The notes under the pieces were generated by a model. That model searched no databases. It had not been told where the DNA came from and saw only the letters and a list, made by a program, of their open reading frames with translations. From contig NZ_JAMQPN010000003.1 in the NCBI RefSeq assembly GCF_026151655.1, positions 248,001-312,000 on the forward strand: a stretch of DNA of 64,000 bases, given 5' to 3'. The translations under genes were made by a program, and so were the position numbers. Of this stretch, positions 1-8,174 are shown in pieces. This stretch comes from Leptospira soteropolitanensis (GTDB taxonomy: Bacteria; Spirochaetota; Leptospiria; Leptospirales; Leptospiraceae). The stretch's first letter is position 1; every line of letters begins with the position of its first letter.

Positions 1-953
1 TCAATTGTTAGAGTTTCCACTTTATCAAAATACTCGTTATGAATGCGTTGAATAGTTTGTGGTTGGTTTTTCCTATCCATATAGATCGTTTGGAGATTTG
101 AGAGAAGCGTGGCAACTAATGACAAAGGTGCATTTTCTGAATTCAACTTGTTTTGCAGAAAATTTCGAATCTCTATGATTTTTGGAGTCGAATCAGATAT
201 GGCCATTTGAATCATTGCAGTAAATTGATCACTAGTTATTCCTTTATTTGTAATAAGATCATCGAAATTGCTTATTGAATTTTCATAATTGGTCTTTCTT
301 TTAACTTCATCAAAAATAGTATTATATAAGACACCAGGTCGATAATATACTTCGCCGTGTTTTTTATCAATGTGATCTATTAGCATAGCCTTCGCAACTT
401 CTGCGTGAGTATTAATTTCCATTTTTAATCTAATTAGTGAAAATTTTGAAATAAAGCTTTCAACGGTTTCATTGGATAGACCTTCATTAGGTAGTTTTTC
501 TTTTAGTTTTTTTATAGTTTTGTCATCTAGTAAGTAGGTTGGGATGCATTCGAAATCATCACTTTTGAGATTTGGATCTTTTAATCCGAATGCAAATGGT
601 TTATTTGAACAGAAATAAAAGCTATTACCATAGGGGAAATGCTTATTTGTGTTTGCAATTTTACCAAGTATTGAAAACTCTTTATCTTTTTTTATTAAAC
701 TATTAAGCGTCCAATTTTTTTTAGAGGTTTTTATTTGGAAAAAATGTATTTCTTGAGGATCTGTAAAGGGATTAATTGCAACGACATCTTCGTGATGTTC
801 CATTATAATTGCAAATTCGATATCTTTTTGATTTAACTCGATTAATTTGCATATAACCCAGTCTTTTTGGAAATCGAATCTATTAGAGCTCATTGCCCCG
901 GCTTTTTCTCTAACTTCTTTTTTGACTAAATCATTTTTTATATTCTTTTTCAT
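1..953 (-). CDS. Cap4-like (DUF4297-type) dsDNA nuclease, C-terminus cut by window edge
   Basis: An open frame runs from ATG at 953 to the left edge, giving at least 317 codons without a stop. The N-terminus reads FDFQKDWVICKLIEL, then EHHEDVVAINP, then IHFFQIKTSKKNWTL. This order matches the DUF4297 (Cap4) nuclease domain, a PD-(D/E)xK fold in which the last motif is often QxK; the likely catalytic residues are the D of HEDVV and Q-x-K of FQIKT. Family members cut double-stranded DNA in anti-phage systems such as CBASS. No nucleotide cyclase is visible here, and the visible C-terminal part is helical and does not obviously look like a SAVED sensor. It is the third unit of the minus-strand cassette-like block and sits just after an attC-like repeat. 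The nuclease family call is fairly secure; the system it belongs to is unknown. Confidence 0.72.
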   Translation of the reverse strand, partial: MKKNIKNDLVKKEVREKAGAMSSNRFDFQKDWVICKLIELNQKDIEFAIIMEHHEDVVAINPFTDPQEIHFFQIKTSKKNWTLNSLIKKDKEFSILGKIANTNKHFPYGNSFYFCSNKPFAFGLKDPNLKSDDFECIPTYLLDDKTIKKLKEKLPNEGLSNETVESFISKFSLIRLKMEINTHAEVAKAMLIDHIDKKHGEVYYRPGVLYNTIFDEVKRKTNYENSISNFDDLITNKGITSDQFTAMIQMAISDSTPKIIEIRNFLQNKLNSENAPLSLVATLLSNLQTIYMDRKNQPQTIQRIHNEYFDKVETLTI

Positions 954-1054
954 AGCCGATTAATATTTATTTTCGACAACCTTAGGTGAATTTTAAGTCA
1001 AAATATCTTTCGTTGTTTTCCTTTTTATTTATTGGAATGATTATGCGGCATTGC

Positions 1055-1222
1055 AGATAACGAATTAGACTTAACGACGTAGGCTGACCCTGAGTCCCGA
1101 ATGGGACGTTAGGGACTGGCCACGATACTTGCGCAGGCAAGGGGAGTGCCAGAAGCCTATGTATCGCAGACCAAGCGAGGCCGCTAGTGCCGGAGCGAAG
1201 CGTTAAGTCGCTGTTATACGAC
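1055..1222. repeat. attC-like GC-rich repeat A
   Basis: This is a GC-rich repeat of about 165 bp between AT-rich genes, homologous along its length to copies at 3095-3262 and 4458-4618. Its outer arms are GATAAC (1056-1061) and GTTATAC (1213-1219). The inner arms GACTTAACG (1068-1076) and CGTTAAGTC (1201-1209) pair perfectly. The layout outer box, short spacer, inner box, variable centre, inner box, spacer, outer box is that of an integron attC site. The outer segment GTTATACGAC (1213-1222) is the exact reverse complement of GTCGTATAAC at 3095-3104, the other end of the same gene cassette. Confidence 0.7.
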
Positions 1223-1242
1223 GGTTTGTTTCTACCGATAAA

Positions 1243-2349
1243 TTAATTCATTTTTTGGAATAAAATTTTAGAAAGATAATCTTTAACTATTTTTCTGATT
1301 TGTCTAGCATTATCAAATTTTGATGCATTTGGTAGGAATTTAGCGAGAATTTCTTCTAAAGTAATAATTTTTTTTTCTTTCTCTAGTAAATTTGAATATT
1401 GGTTTTGTATTTCCTTTGTGATAATTTTAGAAAGAGAATCTATGCTTAATTTCGTAAATTCGATGACTCCATCAAAACGGTAGAATATTGGTTCACCTAA
1501 AAACTTTTTTATTTCTTTTTCTGATGAATAATTGCAGGTGCAAATTATTATAGCATTTTCTACATCGACATGATAATTTGAATCAACATAAATTCCTTCA
1601 TCAAAGATTTGATAAAATGCACTATGAAAAATTGGGTTCGCTTTATCAAATTCATCTAATAAAATAACATTAGATTCTCTTTCCAGTAAATCTCGAGAGA
1701 AGCTAGGTTGATTAAATTTTCCACCGAAAAGGTAATTTGAAAATTCATTATTTTGAAACATAGATAATTGCTTTCTAAACAAGTTTTCTCCTAATATTTT
1801 TGAAATAAATTTTGCAGTTTCGGTTTTACCAACACCTGTAGGACCATAAAATAACAGGGTAACGGGTGGATGCTTTTGATTTCTTGTCATAGGGTAAAGT
1901 GCATGAATTAAATTTGATTTAGTTTGGAGCTGTCCTATAACATGATCGTCATAGTTATTTGAAATTTCTTTAAGTTTTGCGATAGATAAAGGAGCATACT
2001 TAAAGTTTCTAGATTTCAGAATCTTAGGGTGTACTTTTTCTAATTCTTTGTGTATGATATTTGGCGGATTTTGAAGAAATAAATTTGTGACTTCAAAATT
2101 ATTTAAAAAATTTACAAAATTTAATATGACGTGATCATTTACTCCAGAATACTCATCCGTGAAAGCAACCAAATTTTCAATTACAGGTTTAGGATAGGTT
2201 ACGGCTTCCTGGTCACCTGATCTTAAGTTAAAGTTACGTTTTTCTGCGTCTTCTTTATGTACAATTTCAGTAAGATTGTTGATATTTTCTTTTGGAATGA
2301 TTTCTAAGAATTTTTTTTTCGGGCCATAGAATATTGTTATGGATTTCAT
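1243..2349 (-). CDS. Clp/HSP100-like AAA+ ATPase, second gene of a two-gene cassette
   Basis: This is a 368-residue protein with one AAA+ module in its C-terminal two thirds. Walker A is GPTGVGKTETAK near residue 170, Walker B is VILLDEFDKA near 230, sensor 1 is in IIICTCNY, a putative arginine finger is the R of FYRFDGV, and a sensor-2-like DNARQIRK lies near the end. This resembles the second ATPase ring (D2) of ClpA/ClpB. The first 150 residues lack the ClpN repeat and the zinc finger of ClpX and match nothing I recognise. It starts 2 bp after the stop of the upstream 237-residue gene, with GGAG as ribosome site inside that gene's end, so the two are translationally coupled. An ATP-driven remodeller in a defence module is the likeliest role; this is inference. 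Confidence 0.75.
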   Translation of the reverse strand: MKSITIFYGPKKKFLEIIPKENINNLTEIVHKEDAEKRNFNLRSGDQEAVTYPKPVIENLVAFTDEYSGVNDHVILNFVNFLNNFEVTNLFLQNPPNIIHKELEKVHPKILKSRNFKYAPLSIAKLKEISNNYDDHVIGQLQTKSNLIHALYPMTRNQKHPPVTLLFYGPTGVGKTETAKFISKILGENLFRKQLSMFQNNEFSNYLFGGKFNQPSFSRDLLERESNVILLDEFDKANPIFHSAFYQIFDEGIYVDSNYHVDVENAIIICTCNYSSEKEIKKFLGEPIFYRFDGVIEFTKLSIDSLSKIITKEIQNQYSNLLEKEKKIITLEEILAKFLPNASKFDNARQIRKIVKDYLSKILFQKMN

Positions 2350-2351
2350 GT

Positions 2352-3065
2352 TTATAAAACTCCAGCGAGAATTACATCGTAGACATTTAGTTCTTCTCCT
2401 TCTTGTGTCTCTTCTTCTAAGTCAGAAAGTGAAAATTCTTTGTTGTTTATGTTAAACTCTTTGTTCATATCTAAATTTGAAATTTTATATGTACCGACAA
2501 AAATTGCATTATAATTAAGGTTCATTTTTAAAAGGTCCGAAAGATTGTAATTGTTTCGGAATGCTTTAATATTGAATCGAAGTATGTTTTGAATATTTTT
2601 TGACTTTGCAATTAATTCATAATAACCTTTTCCTTTTTCTAAAGCATCGTCTAATTTGGTGACATCAATTTTTTCATCGTTATCTTTGGAGATTATTACA
2701 TATGGAGTGAATAATTTAAAAAAAGTTAAAGAATTAGGGTACGCTGAAAGTGTACAATTTTCAAATTTGATAATTTTCTCATCGTCCTGTGTTTTATTAA
2801 TAAAGTCTGTTAAAATAGTATTAGAGATAGTTGAATTGATGATTTTATCACTCAAGTAATTAAATTTAGTTTGGGCTGAGGCATTAGACTCACTTGAGAG
2901 AAATGGAATCCAATTGAATTTTGCTTTAAGAGCAGATCCAACATTTGCATCTAAAGATTTATGTTTTTCAACAAGCTCACTTGTCGTTAATATTTTTTTT
3001 CCCCCAAGACTAATATCTATGTAGTCACTTGCGGATTGTTCATCAAAATAAACTATTTTTTTCAT
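2352..3065 (-). CDS. Small defence-associated protein, possibly DUF6414-like, partner of the AAA+ ATPase
   Basis: This 237-residue soluble protein begins MKKIVYFDEQSASDYIDISL. A start of the form 'YFDE.SA.DYI.I..GG' recalls the DUF6414 group found in anti-phage loci, but that assignment is from memory and weak. There are no membrane segments and no obvious catalytic motif; the C-terminus is acidic (DLEEETQEGEEL). It is the first gene of the cassette lying between repeats A and B, and the AAA+ ATPase follows after 2 bp, so the two are almost certainly co-expressed and probably act together. The ATG lies about 30 bp inside the cassette boundary, leaving little room for a promoter of its own. 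Confidence 0.6.
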   Translation of the reverse strand: MKKIVYFDEQSASDYIDISLGGKKILTTSELVEKHKSLDANVGSALKAKFNWIPFLSSESNASAQTKFNYLSDKIINSTISNTILTDFINKTQDDEKIIKFENCTLSAYPNSLTFFKLFTPYVIISKDNDEKIDVTKLDDALEKGKGYYELIAKSKNIQNILRFNIKAFRNNYNLSDLLKMNLNYNAIFVGTYKISNLDMNKEFNINNKEFSLSDLEEETQEGEELNVYDVILAGVL

Positions 3066-3094
3066 AAATTTTCTCTTTTATTCGATTATAAACT

Positions 3095-3262
3095 GTCGTA
3101 TAACGAACTAGTGTTACCGAAGTTCCCAGACCCTGAGTCCCGACGGGACGTTAGGGACTGGCATGTAGCTTGCGAAAGCAAGGCGAATACCAGGAGGAGA
3201 ATTTGCCGTAGGCCGAGCGAGGCCTTGTTCCGAAGCGTAGCGGCAAGTCGCTGTTATGCGAT
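3095..3262. repeat. attC-like GC-rich repeat B
   Basis: This is the second copy of the repeat of about 165 bp. The outer boxes are GTATAAC (3098-3104) and GTTATGC (3253-3259). The inner boxes TGTTACCG (3112-3119) and CGGCAAG (3241-3247) pair with one mismatch in the core. Its high-coordinate end GTTATGCGAT (3253-3262) is the reverse complement of ATCGCATAAC at 4458-4467. Its low-coordinate end GTCGTATAAC pairs instead with repeat A. This offset pairing, with the nearer boundary belonging to the neighbouring cassette, is what integron cassette insertion produces. The gene downstream stops only 12 bp away. Confidence 0.72.
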
Positions 3263-3274
3263 GGCGTTCTTTAC

Positions 3275-4441
3275 TTAATTATTTCTTAATAGAAAGTTAA
3301 ATTTTTCATTCAACAATGGAATATCATTTAAATAGATTGATACTAGGTTCATTCCTTGTTTTTCCGCTATTTCTTTTTTTTCAAGTATTTTAAGATCGTA
3401 ATTTGGAATTCCTTTTAAGCCAAATAATTCAATATAGTAATTGTCTACTTTCCAATCTGCTATAAAATTACTATTTGGATATTTTACTTCTTTTTCGTGA
3501 ATTATCCCGTGATCATGAAACCAGTCGTCGATAACCTTTTCGCTTATTGATCTACATATATGACCGTCTTTAGCTTTTACCATAGTTCCAATTTTGGTAT
3601 TTCTCTTTGCATCAATTAATACTCCCGAATTGATGAGAGCATCAAACCAACTTCCTTCGACAGATGTAAACCAATTATAGGTTTCAAGAGAAAGAAAATG
3701 TTGAATGTCTATTTCAGTTACTTTGTTTTGAATTAATAATTTGGCGATCTTATTTGAAAATTGAAGTGGATGGTTAAATTCAATTCCATTTGGTATAAAG
3801 CCTAGAATCTCAATTATTCTTTTTAGGCTGCATAATTGATCTTCTTTATAATTTTTAAATTCATTCAAATCTCTAAAATTGAATTTTGAGGTGAATGCTT
3901 CGGTTTTTCGTTGGATATTGACATCGTATTTTGAATGATCATAATATTTTTGAATTATGCTTTTGAATTTGTTTGAATTAGTATTCCATTTTGTTGTTAA
4001 TAAACTGATGTATTTATAAGAAATTAAATCCGAAATAGAACAATCAAAAGGTAAATAATGCAATTTTTCGTCAAAGGATAAGGGAATATCGATATATTTG
4101 TAATAAAGGTTAGAGAATACTGATTTAAATAAGTGTTCCAAATAGAATAGATCTATATATTTTATTTCAGAGTTATTAAGCCAATCCTCCTTTTCCTGAT
4201 AGAATTCTAGAATTTTATCAGCATAATTTAGATATTTAATAAGAATTTCTATAGTGTCGTCGGGATGGTAATTTACAAAATCGCGTTTTTCATTAAAATT
4301 ATGAAATTTTCCGTTGTTAATTATTCCTCCAGTCAGCAACATTTCGAAAATATAAATATTTGCGTTTTCGGGTAATGAAACAATTAAATCTTGTATTTCC
4401 CTATTAATTTTAACTTTTATAGAATTATTTATATACTTCAT
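3275..4441 (-). CDS. PD-(D/E)xK-type nuclease, single-gene cassette
   Basis: This is a 388-residue protein; I chose ATG at 4441 because the longer frame upstream reads through repeat C. The C-terminal ~90 residues carry a restriction-endonuclease-fold pattern: SISEKVIDDWFHDHGI, then HEKEVKYP, then FIADWKVDNYYIELFGLKG. Likely catalytic residues are the E of SEKVID, the D of IADW and the E of YIEL, with a lysine further on; this layout is seen in several restriction-like and Vsr-like nucleases. The first ~290 residues are mostly helical and unrecognised, and may recognise the target. The gene fills the space between repeats B and C almost completely (12 bp and 16 bp to spare), so it is a one-gene cassette. 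A defence role is inferred from fold and neighbours. Confidence 0.62.
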   Translation of the reverse strand: MKYINNSIKVKINREIQDLIVSLPENANIYIFEMLLTGGIINNGKFHNFNEKRDFVNYHPDDTIEILIKYLNYADKILEFYQEKEDWLNNSEIKYIDLFYLEHLFKSVFSNLYYKYIDIPLSFDEKLHYLPFDCSISDLISYKYISLLTTKWNTNSNKFKSIIQKYYDHSKYDVNIQRKTEAFTSKFNFRDLNEFKNYKEDQLCSLKRIIEILGFIPNGIEFNHPLQFSNKIAKLLIQNKVTEIDIQHFLSLETYNWFTSVEGSWFDALINSGVLIDAKRNTKIGTMVKAKDGHICRSISEKVIDDWFHDHGIIHEKEVKYPNSNFIADWKVDNYYIELFGLKGIPNYDLKILEKKEIAEKQGMNLVSIYLNDIPLLNEKFNFLLRNN

Positions 4442-4457
4442 TGAGATTGAGAACAAT

Positions 4458-4618
4458 ATCGCATAACGAACTAATGTTACCGAAGTTCCCCGCCCCTGAG
4501 TCCCTTCGGGACTGGCCACTACACCTGCGCAGGCAAGGGGAGTGCCAGAAGCCTATGTGTCGGAGACCGAGCGAGGGCGTAAGTCCCGAAGCGAAGCGGC
4601 AACATACTATTATGCGAA
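4458..4618. repeat. attC-like GC-rich repeat C
   Basis: This is the third copy of the repeat. The outer boxes are GCATAAC (4461-4467) and ATTATGC (4609-4615, first base A instead of G). The inner boxes ATGTTACCG (4474-4482) and CGGCAACAT (4597-4605) pair with one mismatch. It also holds an internal hairpin AGTCCC-ttc-GGGACT. Repeats B and C share nearly identical sequence over the first 30 bp and near the centre. No cassette with a matching start TTATGCGAAG is visible at higher coordinates, so the array may be damaged beyond this point. Confidence 0.68.
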
Positions 4619-4706
4619 GTTTATGCCATTTTTAAATACTCATTCGAAATAGGGTTATCAGGAAATAGATAGATTAGTTTAACTAAATATAAAGACAAAG
4701 AGAATT

Positions 4707-5987
4707 TTAATCTAAAATCTTTATATTTAGATTTGCTAGTTCCTTTTCTAGTATTGGCCATGCTTTGTTTATATTTTCTAACATTAGATTTTTAGAATCC
4801 GTAAGTTTTTTAATTTCTGCTTCTTTTCTTGCATAATCTGTTGGTGGAGTTTTAGTAAAAACGTAAATTTTAATTCCATTTGTGAGGGTGACTTGGTTGA
4901 TTAAATATGCTTTTCCTAAAGCTACTAAGGTAGGAGATCTATAATCATTTTTTTCAGGATTAGTGATACCAAGGAAATCATCTTGAACAATACCTGCATA
5001 ATTGTTTTTAAACGCTAGTTTTTGTGCTTCACATTGACTACCGTCGCCGTTCCAACGAGATGATCCTTTAAAAATATGGGTATTACCTAGCATTTTTATA
5101 AATTCACCAAAAACAAGGTAACTGCAGACTCCAGAATTATTACTCTTTTGTTTAATATCATCATCCATTTTTTGAAGATTTAGAGTTTCATTTTTCAAAT
5201 CTTCAAATTTTCGAAAAATGGAAGAATAAAGAGTATAGTTCAAAGAAGTTTTGAATTTTGGCTGATCTAATTCTTCTGCAGATTTTAATACTTTGAATAC
5301 ATTTTTCGTTTTTAGTTCCTTATTTACGTCTTCAATTTTGATTCTTTCTTTCGCGTCGTAAAGATGTAGCTTGAATAGAATTTCATTATCGGTCGAATAA
5401 GCAGTTTTAAGATATTTTACAATTTGCCAATTCGATAGAGGCTTTTTGTTTTCCTCATTTAGGATTTCGAAGAATACAGGAAGAGTCTTTATTTCAGTAT
5501 CATTGATGGTATTGGCAAAACATTTTTCTGCGATACTATATTCTTTGTTGGAACATTCTATTAGCATTACTTTCACAAATTTAGATTCTGTTTCGAAATA
5601 CCATTCTGGTCGATTTGATACATTTGGACAAAAAAGTTTATATTCAGCTTTGAAAGTATTCCATAATTTAATATTTTTAATTGATTTTGCGTTACTGGCA
5701 CTTGTTACGTAGACAGATTGTATGTAATTCGAGCCATACTTAATTGCAACCTGCTGGAATGCTGGGTCTGTGTTTAATTCATAAGTAAAATGTGTAGCTT
5801 TTTTGAATTGTTCAGATTGAGTATCTAGACTTCCATAGTTTGGACATACGTCGACTAGAGGATTTTCGTATGCTATAATTTTTTGTCGATTCTGATTTGA
5901 TGAACAAGTAAGAACCATGAATATTGACAGAGAGAATAAGGAAAATTTTGACAGAAATTTAAATTTGAAAAGTGTAAGGTTAGGCAT
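4707..5987 (-). CDS. Putative lipoprotein of unknown function
   Basis: This 426-residue protein has a basic, hydrophobic N-terminus ending MVLTC-SSNQN, a plausible spirochaetal lipoprotein signal with Cys near residue 28. The rest is lysine-rich and looks soluble, with no internal membrane span; the last ~60 residues are strongly helical and charged. I do not recognise a family. The ATG at 5987 has only a weak purine stretch upstream. It lies about 90 bp beyond repeat C, so it could be the next cassette in the same minus-strand block, but the far boundary of such a cassette is not found. A surface or periplasmic location is the only prediction I can support. Confidence 0.6.
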   Translation of the reverse strand: MPNLTLFKFKFLSKFSLFSLSIFMVLTCSSNQNRQKIIAYENPLVDVCPNYGSLDTQSEQFKKATHFTYELNTDPAFQQVAIKYGSNYIQSVYVTSASNAKSIKNIKLWNTFKAEYKLFCPNVSNRPEWYFETESKFVKVMLIECSNKEYSIAEKCFANTINDTEIKTLPVFFEILNEENKKPLSNWQIVKYLKTAYSTDNEILFKLHLYDAKERIKIEDVNKELKTKNVFKVLKSAEELDQPKFKTSLNYTLYSSIFRKFEDLKNETLNLQKMDDDIKQKSNNSGVCSYLVFGEFIKMLGNTHIFKGSSRWNGDGSQCEAQKLAFKNNYAGIVQDDFLGITNPEKNDYRSPTLVALGKAYLINQVTLTNGIKIYVFTKTPPTDYARKEAEIKKLTDSKNLMLENINKAWPILEKELANLNIKILD

Positions 5988-6052
5988 ATTTTTTCTTTAT
6001 TATTAAAGTTTATAAATTCGATCAGAGAATCGTTTAACTTGGCTCTGACATT

Positions 6053-6214
6053 TTAGTTTTGTCTTTCTATATTATTTGAATTTTTTATATGATGTTTCAT
6101 TGCATTTGAAAGATTATTTATCATGGCTGTGATTGAACTTGCCTGTTGAGCAAAAGTTAATTCATGGAAATCCTTTGAATTTTTTGAATGCGCTGATGAC
6201 GTTTTTTGCTTCAT
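6053..6214 (-). CDS. Small hypothetical protein, 53 residues
   Basis: A short frame starts at ATG 6214 and ends TAA at 6053. It encodes a polar protein with a middle segment LTFAQQASSITAMINNLSNA followed by a His/Asn-rich tail; the middle is probably an amphipathic helix. It begins 11 bp after the stop of the upstream MORN-like gene, so the two could be one transcription unit. I recall similar short proteins in other Leptospira accessory regions, but cannot verify it. There is no clear ribosome site, so translation may depend on coupling to the gene before it. Confidence 0.5.
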   Translation of the reverse strand: MKQKTSSAHSKNSKDFHELTFAQQASSITAMINNLSNAMKHHIKNSNNIERQN

Positions 6215-6225
6215 AATAAGATTAG

Positions 6226-6693
6226 CTACCATTCATATGATTTTATTGTATTATCAATACTGCTTCCGAGCTTAATTTGATTAACTACAACTTTACCCAG
6301 ACCCTTTGGAAAAATAATTTTGTTATTGGGTATTGATTCGATCCTTGCTCCATCCAGTATACTACCTTTTTCTGAATGCATTCCCACCATGATTTGATAA
6401 GCTTTATACGGTCTATAGTCTTGAGGAAATTTCAAATCTAAGTCATTAATTGAAATCCCATGTCCAACGAGCACACCTTTTTTAAATGTTCCTTTAATTA
6501 CGCTTAAATCAGCGGCAATATATACTCCTTCACCGTCGGGAATACTTCCATCGTGTTCGCCGCGATAAATTGATCCATTTTTAAAAGATAAATTTCCAAA
6601 ATCCTTTTTATTCTCCTCTTGGCTATTTAGGGTTGTATAAATAGAAAAGACACAAATACAGAGAGACAATAAGATGAAATTTTTAGCAGACAT
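6226..6693 (-). CDS. Small exported MORN-like protein
   Basis: This is a 155-residue protein. I place the start at ATG 6693 because GGAG lies a suitable distance upstream; the frame remains open 15 codons further but there crosses an inverted repeat. Residues 1-25 form a signal peptide (hydrophobic LLSLCICVFSIY, then polar). The mature part begins with a MORN-like turn (LSFKNGSIYRGEHDGSIPDGEGVYI), followed by a second weaker one (VIKGTFKKGVLVGHGI). MORN repeats are short beta-hairpins often found in membrane-associated proteins. Its function is unknown. The 53-residue gene follows 11 bp downstream. Confidence 0.62.
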   Translation of the reverse strand: MSAKNFILLSLCICVFSIYTTLNSQEENKKDFGNLSFKNGSIYRGEHDGSIPDGEGVYIAADLSVIKGTFKKGVLVGHGISINDLDLKFPQDYRPYKAYQIMVGMHSEKGSILDGARIESIPNNKIIFPKGLGKVVVNQIKLGSSIDNTIKSYEW

Positions 6694-6708
6694 TTTGTTA
6701 CTCCTATT

Positions 6709-6738
6709 TTTGCCAACGAACACGATGTTCGCTGGCAC
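6709..6738. repeat. Inverted repeat upstream of the MORN-like gene
   Basis: TGCCAACGAAC and GTTCGCTGGCA form 11-bp arms with one G-T type mismatch and a 5-bp loop. It lies just upstream of the ribosome site of the gene starting at 6693, so it could be a leader hairpin. About 35 bp further on, GTCAACGAACTA followed by CCGTTATGCC (about 6770-6796) looks like the two outer ends of the attC-like repeat with the centre missing. Confidence 0.4.
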
Positions 6739-6995
6739 CTAACCAGAATATATTTGGCGGGAATTTCGGTCAACGAACTATATCCGTTATGCCATTTAAA
6801 CCTCTACTATAAAACCTTCTGCTGCTATATTAGCTTATATCTCGTAATATAGAAGTTAATTTTTCAGATACTATAAATTATGAGGCAATATGCTTCTTCC
6901 GATAATATAGATTATGTCGCATAACAGGCGATAGGCTATTGTATAGAAAGGCACATCGGTAACACTTTAGATCACTCACATGGGTGACACTTTTA

Positions 6996-8174
6996 TTAGT
7001 CAATTCTATACAATAACCTCTGGTATTTCAACACTTTACTCGTATACAAATCTAAAATTCCAAGGATTGCGTTCGCAAAATAAAGACGACAATGCCTGTC
7101 AGAGACCTCTTCAAAGCCAACCACCTCTCCAATAAAAGGATTCCCAAAGAAGATACGATGGGATCCATATTGAGCAAAACCACTTTCATGAACTTTATCA
7201 GTGACAATATGAGTTGGATAAGCAACTTCCAGAATCTTTTTAGGAAATTCACGTATGGATGGTTTGTATACTTTTGAAGGAGTCAAGAAACCCAAAGCTT
7301 CATGAGGACGTATATAATTAAACTCATCGCAAAAGTTATCAAAGGCTCTCTGTTGAGCATTTAAACTTGATCTTGGAGGAAGAGCCGTTTCTTCTTTAAG
7401 AGTTCTGTGCATTCTTTCATGACGACCATTTTGAGAGGGTCTGCCTGGCTCAATCCTTTCCGGTCGAATTCCTAACTTCAACCACCAAACAGAAAGACTA
7501 GTGAGGCCACCGATCGCCTTACTCGCAAAGGGTGCGCCATTATCAGACTTAATGGCAATTGGTAGTCCATGCTCTTTAAAAACCCTTTCAAATACGGCTT
7601 TTGTTTGTTCCACATTCGTTTTATTTAAGATTTCGCAAGCAAGAAGATAACGACTATGAGCATCTGTGATTGTCAAAGGATCACAACGATCCCCATTCCC
7701 GACAGTAAAATGACCTTTAAAATCAACACACCAAACATCATTAGGTGCAACCACATCAGAGAAAGGAAAGAGAGACTGCGGTACTCTTTGTCGCTTTTTC
7801 TTGGGTTTGATAAGTCCCTTTTTTCTTAATATATTGCCAATCGTTGTTTCACTGGGAATGTGTTTTAGCCTGTGAAATCTAGCTTTTAGGATGGGTCGAA
7901 GTTTCTTTGGTCCCCAGGAAGGGTGTTCTTCACGTAAATCAAGGATCAATCGAACTACTTTTTCGGGAGTTGCATTTGATTGGGTGATTCGTTTTCTGGA
8001 TTTGTCTTTGAGTCCATCAATTCCTAGAGACTCATAGTTTTTTAAATATTTATATCCGGTCTTTCTTGATATGTTAAAGTCTCTGCAAAGATCTGCAAAA
8101 CACCAATTACCACTTTTAACAGCTGCTATAAACTTGATTCTTTCTTCTATCACTTTGGTTTCCTTCCAAGGCAT
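6996..8174 (-). CDS. IS481-family DDE transposase (element 1)
   Basis: This 392-residue protein catalyses cut-and-paste or copy transposition of its element. The N-terminal helix-turn-helix is FADLCRDFNISRKTGYKYL; the catalytic DDE core is intact, with D in WCVDFKGHF, D in KSDNGAPF and E in NGRHERMHRTLKEE. Length is normal for the family. The start ATG at 8174 is preceded by GGAGGAG, but that site lies in the loop of a hairpin that also covers the start codon (8173-8190). The sequence is clearly related to the neighbouring transposase, by eye roughly 60 percent identical, so these are two different elements of one group rather than a recent duplication. Confidence 0.92.
   Translation of the reverse strand: MPWKETKVIEERIKFIAAVKSGNWCFADLCRDFNISRKTGYKYLKNYESLGIDGLKDKSRKRITQSNATPEKVVRLILDLREEHPSWGPKKLRPILKARFHRLKHIPSETTIGNILRKKGLIKPKKKRQRVPQSLFPFSDVVAPNDVWCVDFKGHFTVGNGDRCDPLTITDAHSRYLLACEILNKTNVEQTKAVFERVFKEHGLPIAIKSDNGAPFASKAIGGLTSLSVWWLKLGIRPERIEPGRPSQNGRHERMHRTLKEETALPPRSSLNAQQRAFDNFCDEFNYIRPHEALGFLTPSKVYKPSIREFPKKILEVAYPTHIVTDKVHESGFAQYGSHRIFFGNPFIGEVVGFEEVSDRHCRLYFANAILGILDLYTSKVLKYQRLLYRID

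Noticed and set aside
2656..2859. Plus-strand frame inside the 237-residue gene.
   Set aside because: It lies wholly within a gene on the other strand with better coding signal and has no ribosome site.
3036..3278. Open frame on the plus strand across repeat B (80 codons).
   Set aside because: It lies over the attC-like repeat, and a similar peptide is read from repeat C (4441-4635); both reflect the repeat sequence, not a gene.
4442..4519. N-terminal extension of the PD-(D/E)xK nuclease.
   Set aside because: The extra 26 codons read through repeat C and give a low-complexity peptide unlike a protein start.
1..6800. CBASS, retron or toxin-antitoxin interpretation of the block.
   Set aside because: No cyclase, reverse transcriptase or typical toxin/antitoxin pair is visible; only isolated nuclease and ATPase cassettes are.
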